Shown piece after piece: positions 56,006 to 64,000 of a stretch of DNA of 64,000 bases. Under the pieces are notes generated by a model. The model was not told the DNA's origin, made no database searches, and saw only the letters and a program-made list of their open reading frames with translations. The position numbers and the translations under genes are program-made. This DNA is from Seiridium cupressi (lineage: Eukaryota > Ascomycota > Sordariomycetes > Amphisphaeriales > Sporocadaceae): the NCBI GenBank assembly GCA_036674765.1, contig JARVKI010000004.1, positions 186,001-250,000 on the forward strand. The letters are read 5' to 3'. Within the stretch, counting starts at the first letter, position 1. Each line of letters begins with the position of its first letter.

Positions 56006-57825
56006 TTAGGCTCGGTACTTCTGCGAGCGCTTACGCTTGCAGCTGTGAGAGGGAGAGCCTGAGCTCAAAGCGGGAGGAGCCGATGCGGCGCCGCTGCCAG
56101 CGACGGGAGTGACAGCAGCAGCGGCAGACGAGGTAACAGGGTAAGAAGCAGGGGCGCTGCTTGACTCTACGGCCTGGGCGCCGAATCCATTAGTCTTGGA
56201 GGGTCTGGCCTTGGGAGTGGTGGCCTTTGTAGTGGCAGCTTTTGTGGTGGCCTTGGACGTCGAAGCAGCCGTCGTCTTGGTTGAAGACTTGGCAGCAGTG
56301 GAGGTAGAGCGGGAGGCGGCTGCGCTCGAGGTCTGCACAGCCGCAGCCGTACTAGTCGTGGACACAGCGGCGGCCTCAGCGGCGGACGAACCACCGGCGC
56401 CGTTGAGGATGGCACTGATGGGCTGCAATCCGGGGTAGAAGGACGCGGGCATGGTCGGGATGGCGATCGAGGCGGTCAGGCCAAGACCGGCAGTAAGCTC
56501 GCCGGCCATGGTCGAGTATGAGTAGCCAGCGACAGTGGTGACTGTCTGGGTGGAGGTGTAGGCAGTGTGGGAGCTGCCATCGTTCAAGCAAACACCGGAG
56601 CCGTAAGCATTCTGGCAGCCGTAGAGGACGCTGCTGCCAGACTCGGTCCACACGGCAAAGTCGTCGACGCTGATGTCGGTGCAGGGAACCTTGGCAGGGC
56701 AGTTCAGCTTGACAGGACCGCGCGAAGCGCCGTTGGAGGCAGTGCCCTTCCAGTTGCTGAAGCTGATGTTGGAGTAGGTGATACCGTCACCGGAGACTGC
56801 GGACATGCTGCTCCAAGCGGTGTCAAAGTCGAGGGTATAGGCGTTGGAGTGGCCCATGAAGTTGTTGAAGGCGAGGTTGTATACATCTCCATCACCGCCG
56901 TTGGACTTGATCATGTACATCTGGTTGGCGTGGTGAGTGTAAATGTTGCGGTACTCAATATCGTGGACGGCTGAATACATGTTAGGGAAACAACCTAATA
57001 CATGGGCTGGAAATTACTCACCAACACCGGAGCCAAGGGATCCCATAGCGCAGCCACCGGACCAGTTGCAGTGCACTTGCTCTACCAGAATGTGGTCTGA
57101 CGGGCTCTTGACGGTGACACACTCGTCCTTGTTGGTAATCTCGACATCGTGAACCCAGATGTTGGTGCTCCAGACATCAATACCATCCAGACCACCCTCG
57201 TTGGCACCACGGACGATCATGTTGTACAATTCACCGTTGGTGCATGTGTCAAGAGACAAGTGGAAAGCAGGGGCTTTACTCGGGTTAGATGAGGACACAA
57301 GTTTGCTCGGCGATTTGACTTACAGTCAACGAGGATGATATCGTGTACGGAGAAGTCGGTACACTGGTAGAATCGCAGTAGGCGTGGACCGTAGGTGTCT
57401 TGGCTATGGAACTCATAGCCGTAACCTTGGATGGCACCATTGGAGGTGGCAGAGTAGAACTCGACATCGGTACTGTCTCTGATCATAAACATGTTGCCTC
57501 CGTCGGTTCCAGTGCGGTAGATGGTTCCCTCGAGGTTGATGGAAACACCCGTTCCGCTCTTCAGTGTCACCCACGTAGCCATGCCGTAGTCGCCCTCGGG
57601 GATGTAGACCTGGCCACCGGTCTTGCAGGCATCCCAAGCAGCCTGAATAGCAGCGCCATTGTCGGTGGTCGCGCTGGCAACACCACCGTAATCCAGAATA
57701 TTGCAGACCTTCGTGGCCGCCTTCGCAGCGGTCGAGGTAGTGGGGCCGACTGTACCGGAAAGTTGAGCAGTTGCGGGAAGAATGAAAGAGGCTGTCGCCA
57801 GGAGACCAGCCAGGAGAACAGCCAT
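56006..57825 (-). CDS. Rhamnogalacturonan hydrolase, GH28, RhgB-like
   Basis: Three exons on the minus strand, 57324..57825, 57022..57273 and 56006..56970, give 572 residues; A. niger RhgB is of similar length. Signal peptide 1-21 (ending ATAQ) is followed by a right-handed beta-helix. Signature segments are [33 protein letters not shown] and [10 protein letters not shown] with the catalytic Asp residues, [12 protein letters not shown], and [11 protein letters not shown]. This order is specific to rhamnogalacturonases rather than homogalacturonases. The enzyme hydrolyses the backbone of pectin hairy regions outside the cell. From about residue 385 there is a long Ser/Ala/Thr/Lys-rich tail ending in a basic [11 protein letters not shown], without a GPI signal. 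Introns are 50 and 51 nt. Confidence 0.95.
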
Positions 57826-59414
57826 TTTGGAGAGGATCTACGTGAAAAGAACGAAAAGAGAGTGAATGGAAGTTTGCCAACTAGTGGCTTGGAAGAGAAC
57901 GACTGTACGGTTGGAAATGCTGGAAAGACAAGAAGAACGGCCAGAACAGGATGGCCACCCACCGGATTCTAATATATCAGACATCTGCAGAGAGCATCCA
58001 ACAGATCCTCTCCTCCGCCGGAGAGCTGCTGCATGTCGACCTTTGCCCGGTGCCCTTGTACAGATCATGGTGGGAGTTGGACTCCTTTCCCTTTCCCCCC
58101 TATGGATAAAAATGTGGATCGGAGACCATGACCAAGGACCAGGATGCGTGGGGCTGACGGGCGTGGGCAGAAAACAATCTCCCCCGTTGTTTCAACGTTT
58201 CGCCGCGCCGCTCGCTTCAAATGCTCGGATATTGAGGGCGCAAGGCTTGTCCTCGCTTGTCCAGAGGCATCAGCGATTGATGCATCCTACATTGCTTTGT
58301 GACAAGATAGTTGTCGTGCATTAGCGACAGCATTTGCTTGTATTGCTTCCCAGGTCGAGGGAAGAATGCGACAGCGTGTACCGGGGAATTTGATGTCCTC
58401 CATTGGAGGGGCTCCATTGAATGGGTCCCGGGACTGTGGTTCCACGCTTGGCTTGTCTCGTTTACTTGAGCCGCTCACCGTTAATGGTAAAAGACCATGC
58501 CCAACATGGACTGATTCCGATTTAGAGAAGTCATTTCGGCGGGCCTGCCACCTCATCAACTTGAGATCCCAAACTACCATGGGTTCTTTTAGGACTCTGC
58601 GTGTGAACACACCCGGGAGGAACTGGCGTGGACGCGAACATTGCAGGCGATACCAGCGACAGCCATGTCCCAGCTCTGACGAGCTGCGGAAGTGTCCTTG
58701 CTGATTTCCCTGTGTTATGCTGCGCTTCTCTTCATATGTTTTCTGCTATCACAAATTGGCCTTGTTACGATATCCGGTCGACATCCTAGTAAGACACTCT
58801 AGGTGCGCCGGTTCCGTGTCTATCGCTTGCTTCTCCAGCGTCCACACCATCGTCGACGGGAAATTAGAGGAGTTTAGAACCCGGTATCCCCGCATTCCGG
58901 TCGACTGATATGGGTTGACGGAGCTTGACATTGAATGATGGGGCTCGGTAGTTGTCGGAGCTCCAGCTGGTAGCAGACTCGAATGGCTAAGATTTTTCTT
59001 CATTCTCCAACATTATTTCTTCCGCCTCTCCAAGCTTCCCTGAAGCTGGCCAAGCCGTGATCGAGTCGAAAATATGCCATGTTTTCAATCCTCAGTCTCG
59101 GAGATACTGAGCCGCGACGGCGCAGCCGCTATAATGGTCTGTGCCATCCCGGTGGGCGGTTGGCTGCTAGGCGGGGAGGATCTCAACTCAAATGAGTCGG
59201 CGTTTCACTCAAACAACGTCAGCAAGGGGGCCAGCAAAAGTCGAGAACTTCAGGTTGATTGGACTTGAACGCGCGCGCGCCTCGATCGGTGATCAGCTTG
59301 CATCTAGGGAGCAATAGCTACTCGGCTCACGGCTCTTGCCCCGGATCTCTTGGCGCCAAAGGTAGATTGCTCAACGTCTCACCACCCCGAAGAGGCTCCA
59401 TCTAGCCGGAAGCA
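57826..59414. other. 1.6-kb divergent intergenic region
   Basis: Shared upstream region of the rhamnogalacturonase gene (-) and the ferric-reductase-like gene (+). A (GC)5 run occurs near 59271. The galacturonate-element-like site at 58397 is listed separately. No gene is seen. Confidence 0.5.
58397..58409. promoter_or_regulatory. GARE-like inverted repeat upstream of the rhamnogalacturonase
   Basis: CCTCCATTGGAGG has 6-bp arms around a central T. On the minus strand it reads CCCTCCAAT, fitting the YCCNCCAAT element reported for galacturonate-induced pectinase genes. It lies about 575 bp upstream of the start codon. Confidence 0.45.
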
Positions 59415-61191
59415 ATGGCCTGGCCGTACCAGTTCCTGGACCTCTCAACCCCCGAGAAGCAAGAGCGTCGCCTCTCGCTTGATCGGCATGCCGGGTTTGC
59501 CCAGCTGTCGGCGCTCGTGCCAATAGTCGTCGTTTTGGTGGTACGATTTGTCGTATGGATCACAGGCAGGCTATCAGCACGCAAAGTAGCCTACGACGCT
59601 GTACCCGGCTCCCCTGTTGCAAAGTACAAGAGGGAGAACGCATCCAGCTCCTGGGCAGCAACTGGAAGGAGAATTGCTTGGTGGCTTGGTGACGATGTCG
59701 TGTTCGCAGGGCAGAACTGGGGTCGGAGGGACTCGTTGCTCTTTGGAGGGTCTTGGATGGTATGGCTATTGTTCCTGTGCGTCCAGGGTACTGGCAAAGG
59801 TAAGTGTTATGCAATCGCTCGCCATCTCCGTCGAGTCGAGTCCACTGACGTTACTAGATTATTTCCACTTAACCAAGCGGTTTGGTGCTATTGCCGCATC
59901 CCAGTTTCCGATTCAGTATCTGCTGGCTCTCAAGTATATCAACCCGGTAGCTTATGCTCTCCGCTCTTCACACGAGGAAGTCAATCGCTGGCATCGGGTG
60001 ATCGGGCGTATCATCTACCTGCTACTCTGTCTCCACGGGGCATTCTACATCAACTACTACATTCAAACGGGTGTATTAGTCCAGCGCTTGACATCATCGC
60101 GAGTTGCTATTATTGGTTTCGCGGCCCTCCTCGGTATGACGCTCCTGACCACGACGGCGTTCTCATGGGTTCGGAAGTACTCGTATCGGGTCTTCTTCAT
60201 TACCCATCTTCTGGTAGCCCTTGCGCTGCCGCCTATGATCTTCTTCCATGTGCATCATGCAAGGGTTTACATGATTGAGTCTCTCGTGGTTTTTATCGTC
60301 GATCTCGGTGCACGCAAAATCACCACAACTGCAGCTGTGGCTAAGCTAGAGCTTGTTCACGGAACTAATCTTATCAAGATCGTTGCCCAGGTGCCCCAGA
60401 AATTTGCCTCTAAATTCGGAGATTTTCCTGGATCACACGTATACGTCAGCATCCCAGTTGCTTCCCGCTCAGGCTCTTTGAAGATGCTTTACGAGTTTAT
60501 GTTCAATCCGTTCACTGTGGCATCTGTCAATGAGGACTCTCGAGAGCTCACACTAGTGACCCGCCAGTTGAAGGGGCCCATGAGCCGAGCATTTGGTAAC
60601 CTTGCGAACCTGAGTGCTTCGGGACAGAAAATACCGTTGAGCATGGAAGGCCCGTATGGAAGCAGTAGGTATTTCCCTAGCCTTGTTGGAAGCCACGTGG
60701 ATCGAGTCCTCCTTGTTGCCGGTGGTGTCGGCTCAACTTTCGTTATACCAATTTATCAGTATATTACGACGGAGAATCCTGCGGCTCGGGTAGACCTGAT
60801 ATGGTCAATTCGTGAAGCAGGTGAGGCAACCTGGGCTACGGCAGGAGCTGAAAAGAGCATCCTCGACGACGATCGAATACAGCTCTTCCTGACGGGAAAC
60901 ATGTTTGACACAAGCTCGGACGCAAGGAGCTCACATGCAGTGCATGAAGACGTTGAATTAGAACAGCTCCCGCAAGATCTTGGACGAAGCAAGTCCCAAT
61001 CGAGCCTCCATTCCAAGAGGCCCGACTTCCAGAAGATTGTCGATGATATCTTCAGACAAGGCCAAGAGGAAAAAGTCGCTGTACTTGTTTGTGGGTCAGA
61101 AGGCATGGCACGAGACCTGAGAGCATGTATCACCAAGTGGGTTGTGAAGGGAAGACAAGTCTGGTGGCACAACGAAAATTTTAGTTGGTAG
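59415..61191 (+). CDS. Ferric-reductase/NOX-superfamily transmembrane oxidoreductase
   Basis: Two exons, 59415..59799 and 59858..61191, with a 58-nt intron, give 572 residues. The heme domain has two His pairs with 13-residue spacing, His174/His188 and His245/His259, as in FRE and NOX proteins, within five to seven membrane segments. The FAD region reads MFNPFTVASV, with Asn where HPFT is usual. The nucleotide site is VLLVAGGVGSTFVIP, and the C-terminus has VLVCGSEGMARDLRAC and a terminal NENFSW, the family ending. Electrons pass from NADPH through FAD and two hemes to ferric or cupric iron or another acceptor across the membrane. The linker at about 500-535 (ELEQLPQDLGRSKSQSS) is variable. 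No EF-hands are present, so a metalloreductase is favoured over NOX5-type. Confidence 0.9.
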
Positions 61192-61691
61192 TCTGCTTTG
61201 AGATGGTCAAAAATATATAGAAGGAAATCTGGTATGCCGCTGTACTGATTAAAACATTACACGCAACAATATTCTGTTGCAGAATAGACACTTTACACTA
61301 GGTTAGCATCTGAAGCTATGGCGTGCCAACATACAGCTCTGAAGTCAGCCTCTATCCGCCACTGCCTAAAGTCCCACGCCATGTAGATTTTGATTACCGC
61401 AGTTGCTCTGGCATTATGGTATTCAACAAAGTTGTCAGTCGTCATTAGCCTGCGGGGCATCAGACTATTCTGTGCATCGGTCAGTTTTGGTCTTCGCACT
61501 TTGGAGTTCTGGTTCCAGTCTAGTTAGTGTACAGACTACCTCAGCGCTGGAGTAGTGGTAAGGCCATGGCATATCGAGTGCGAACGATCTCCTTTACATC
61601 TAGTCAAGCACGAAATTATCGAAAAAATCCTTGATATTCTCATTCAATGACATTCTACTCTGAACAAGCCGCCTTATCCTCCCACTCGACA
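61192..61691. other. Convergent intergenic region
   Basis: The 500 bp between convergent ends hold 3' UTRs. A GGAGTAGTGGTAAGGC stretch at about 61550 resembles a tRNA A-box but has no matching B-box. Confidence 0.5.
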
Positions 61692-62231
61692 CTAACTGAC
61701 CGTGGTAGTCCTCTCTGACGCGAACTCATACCCCATTTCGATTTGCTGCTGTCGCATTCTCGTCATGCGCGCTTGATGGTAGGCAGTTTGATATTCCTGA
61801 ATCGCCTTTGCTGCGTTCTTTGTCGAGGTCGAAGCCTTGAGCCGCCGAGCCACTTTCTTTTTCGCAGCCTCTTGACCCGCTGTACTAGTGTCGGGCTTCG
61901 CGGATTGAAAATTGATTGTCCTGATTGGTCGTCGAACCGACCTGACATGTGGCTGACGACGATTGGGACGTTCAGCCTCTGAATCTGAACTTGACGATGA
62001 GGAGGAGGAGGATGAACTCGACCACGCCGGACGTGGCCTGCGCTTGGATGTTGATGATGATGAGGCAGACGGTTTTTTGGTTTGCGTTGAGACTGGTTTA
62101 CGAGTCGCCTGAGGATCTGGCTTGCGAGTTGACGTGCGGGCTGGCTTACTGGCTGATTTACTGGCTGACTCACGGGTTGGCTCACAGGTTGGCTTGCCGG
62201 CTGCATTCTTAATTTCTCGTGGGCGGGCCAT
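61692..62231 (-). CDS. Small basic Ser/Lys/Pro-rich repeat protein (hypothetical)
   Basis: Single frame of 179 residues with an ATG at 62231. Residues 10-55 are built from four-residue units of the type (R/S)KPA or (R/S)ESA, giving a Lys/Arg/Thr/Pro-rich tail like that of linker histones. A run of twelve Ser precedes DSEAERP (possible CK2 sites), then basic RRQPHVRSVRRPIRT and a helical, charged C-terminus rich in Arg, Gln and Met. No signal peptide or membrane segment is seen. A nuclear or chromatin-associated role is conceivable but unproven. Low complexity makes the gene call uncertain, and the repeat resembles splice signals, so introns may have been missed. Confidence 0.5.
   Translation of the reverse strand: MARPREIKNAAGKPTCEPTRESASKSASKPARTSTRKPDPQATRKPVSTQTKKPSASSSSTSKRRPRPAWSSSSSSSSSSSSDSEAERPNRRQPHVRSVRRPIRTINFQSAKPDTSTAGQEAAKKKVARRLKASTSTKNAAKAIQEYQTAYHQARMTRMRQQQIEMGYEFASERTTTVS
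62138..62197 (-). repeat. 12-bp tandem repeat, five units
   Basis: Five degenerate 12-mers encode four-residue units in the basic protein. On the coding strand most units begin with GTGAGY or GTAARY-like donor motifs and hold CAG or CCAG. Confidence 0.75.
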
Positions 62232-63256
62232 TATTCACTATGAAAGAAGCCCAAGAAAGGAGTGTATAGATAAGAATAGTCGATTAAGGAACTCAGCTGA
62301 ATCCTTATTTGGTTTGATTCTGGATGGAGTTTTGGGGGTTTGTCATCCTTTTTAATCGAGCCACATTCTGCCAAAGCGAGGCCAGACAAAGGGAGTATTG
62401 GAGTCACGAACGCATTCGTCTTTTTCTATGTTATAGCATCTAGATTGAAATAAAGACCTGACATAATAGGTTTAGATTGAGTTGTGTAGAAATATTCCAC
62501 GTGTGATTGTGCTGTCACGAATCATGTTTCCTGGTTGCGGATGATGTGTCGAGTTTGCATGTACAAGGAATTGCCAACGTGATTGACCGATAATGTAGAG
62601 ATTTTCGACAAACTTGCCAAAAGCGCGAAAATTATGTTGGTGCTAAAATGACAGCCCTTTTTCTAGATTGAGTTATTCCACGTCTAATCAAATCGAAAAA
62701 TCCTCTATCAACACTCCTTGTAACGCATCATTAACTATTTACCTCGCTCTTTCATTTTAATTTAACCACTCCGTTACAAATTTAATTTGACCTATACATG
62801 AGTTAATTAAGCTTCTAAGCTCCTAAGTAGATAGTTAAGTAAAGTTTCTTTTCTAAAATTTACAGGATTTATGTGACAAGATTTTTGTTTTTTTCCCATC
62901 GCTTCGTCTAAACAGTCTTCCGATATGACACACCTAGGACACTAATAGTTCTTTTTACAATGAATATACTACTTGCACACGAATCCATTCGAATTCGTAT
63001 TAGCCATGATGAGGGAAGATTCCGATATGTAGGGCTGGAGATCGAAGTTTCATCAGACCGACTACTCTTAGACATAAATAGTAGTAATATTGAATATACA
63101 ATGCAGGAGAGAGAAAAGAAAAACCCTTTTTGTTGTAACGATTCCGAAAGCTGATTACTTGGAAGAAAGGAAAGGGGAAGAAAAGCTCGCTTAGAAAGAC
63201 AATTTCGGCGTTTGCCACATGAATATGGACTCATTTCCTACATAGTGTTCGTGTTC
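62232..63256. other. AT-rich intergenic region
   Basis: About 1 kb between the basic-protein gene and the P450 gene. 62640-62900 is strongly AT-rich with many TTAA and TAA words. No ORF is credible and no repeat boundaries are visible. Confidence 0.5.
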
Positions 63257-64000
63257 TTATGTTTTGAAAATCTTTTCCGCAGCAACACGATTGAGCATGC
63301 TTTCCAGATCAATTGAGTGTGTACTACACTCCTTCTGGATGATATCCTGCACCCATGGGCCTCTCGGGCGAAATATGGCATTGAACGGACGGGGGCGAAC
63401 AGCAAATCCCAGCGTGGATGCCATAGGATCAATGATCAGCCTCTCCCCCCTGTCTGTAACAGCTGGTTCAACGTCGAATGCCCAGAGAAGCCGAGCGATG
63501 GTAATGAATAGCATATTCCGTGCGATATGCTGACCTGTGCATACCCGTCTGCCGAAGCCAAACCCTGTGTCATACAGATCTTTGACGCCGTCCTTGAGTT
63601 TGTGGCCGGCATCGCTATCTTTATCAATGAGCCACCTTTCGGGAATGAAAGCGTCGGTGTTTTGCCCGTATACCGACTCATCTCTCGCGATGGACCAATG
63701 GTTGCCAAGGACTATTGAGTCCGAAGGGATTCGGTAACCATTGTATTCATCGTCGGTCTTGTCACCGTACCTGTGGGGCACACCACCAGGGATGGCAGGG
63801 CGCCACCGCATGGTCTCGTGCATGATGGCAGTGATGTAGGGTAGTTGAGACTGGTCCTCGAATTGGGGTAGTCTGTCCCTTCCAATGACTTCGTCCAGAA
63901 GTCTTTGAGCTCTAGTCACAAAGCCTTTGTCCTCGGTGAGCCAGGCGACGATCAACCAATCGAGGGTCATAGTTGATGTATCCAGCGCGGCATCAGCGAG
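63257..64000 (-). CDS. Cytochrome P450, C-terminal part
   Basis: The minus frame is open from the window edge to a stop at 63257, giving 247 residues of the C-terminal half. It starts inside the I helix (ADAALDTSTMTLDW, where DTS stands for the oxygen-activating D/E-T pair). The K-helix ExxR is ETMR in ITAIMHETMRWRP, the PERF-type motif reads PERWL, and the heme loop is FGFGRRVCTGQHIA with the proximal Cys. The layout and the PAIPGGVPHRYGDKTDDEYN segment resemble fungal microsomal P450s of secondary metabolism (CYP65/CYP620-like groups), though the subfamily cannot be fixed. The membrane anchor and start lie beyond the window. The first in-window ATG (63970) is internal, not the start. Confidence 0.92.
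   Translation of the reverse strand, partial: LADAALDTSTMTLDWLIVAWLTEDKGFVTRAQRLLDEVIGRDRLPQFEDQSQLPYITAIMHETMRWRPAIPGGVPHRYGDKTDDEYNGYRIPSDSIVLGNHWSIARDESVYGQNTDAFIPERWLIDKDSDAGHKLKDGVKDLYDTGFGFGRRVCTGQHIARNMLFITIARLLWAFDVEPAVTDRGERLIIDPMASTLGFAVRPRPFNAIFRPRGPWVQDIIQKECSTHSIDLESMLNRVAAEKIFKT

Noticed and set aside
57400..57972. A 190-codon plus-strand frame
   Set aside because: It is antisense to the N-terminal exon of the rhamnogalacturonase, which has clear domain evidence on the other strand.
61536..61580. An A-box-like GGAGTAGTGGTAAGGC
   Set aside because: No B-box or T-arm follows within tRNA distance.
62640..63250. AT-rich DNA as a mobile-element remnant
   Set aside because: No terminal repeats, target duplications or transposase fragments can be seen, so only the composition is reported.

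Overview
The window is chromosomal DNA from a filamentous ascomycete (Pezizomycotina), most likely a sordariomycete, though no species is claimed. This rests on genes with several short introns (mostly 47-100 nt, GTRAGY donors, CTAAC/CTAAT-type branch points), on typical families (DUF3433, DUF4045 with gelsolin repeats, LAMMER kinase, GH11 xylanase, RhgB-type GH28, GPR1/FUN34/YaaH) and on an intron-bearing tRNA-Arg gene. Seventeen protein genes and one tRNA gene are supported, plus one weaker low-complexity ORF. Exon junctions were placed by hand from splice signals and reading frame.

Layout. 1-940 is the 5' part of a long-form tRNase Z (-). A type-B carboxylesterase (+, 1777-3357) converges on a secreted GH11 xylanase (-, 3517-4242). 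An AT-richer gap follows. 6.8-16.3 kb is accessory in character: a BAHD-like acyltransferase (+) converging on a SAM methyltransferase (-), then a large DUF3433 membrane protein (-) divergent from a small single-pass protein with two HxxHC motifs (+). 16.6-19.0 kb holds an orphan 791-residue protein (-).

20.2-42.7 kb is mostly housekeeping: LAMMER kinase (-), a 4.2-kb gap, sideroflexin (-), tRNA-Arg(UCG) (-), a GNAT acetyltransferase with a long disordered N-terminus (-), ARL2 GTPase (+) and a 1555-residue DUF4045/gelsolin protein (+). 46.0-47.2 kb encodes a repetitive GPI-anchored wall protein (-). After a 4-kb gap come an acyl-CoA-dehydrogenase-like flavoprotein (-) and an acetate-transporter-family permease (-). 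A rhamnogalacturonan hydrolase (-), a ferric-reductase-type oxidoreductase (+), a Ser-rich basic protein (-) and the 3' part of a cytochrome P450 (-) close the window.

The clearest functional theme is plant cell-wall use: the xylanase has an XlnR-like site upstream, and the rhamnogalacturonase has a site matching the galacturonate-responsive element. The most unusual non-coding signal is a set of four CACGCAAT elements, two forming a perfect 11-bp inverted repeat, upstream of the YaaH-family permease. The acyltransferase/methyltransferase/HxxHC neighbourhood could be a small secondary-metabolism locus, but it has no visible core synthase or precursor gene. No transposon, CRISPR array or large inverted repeat was found.
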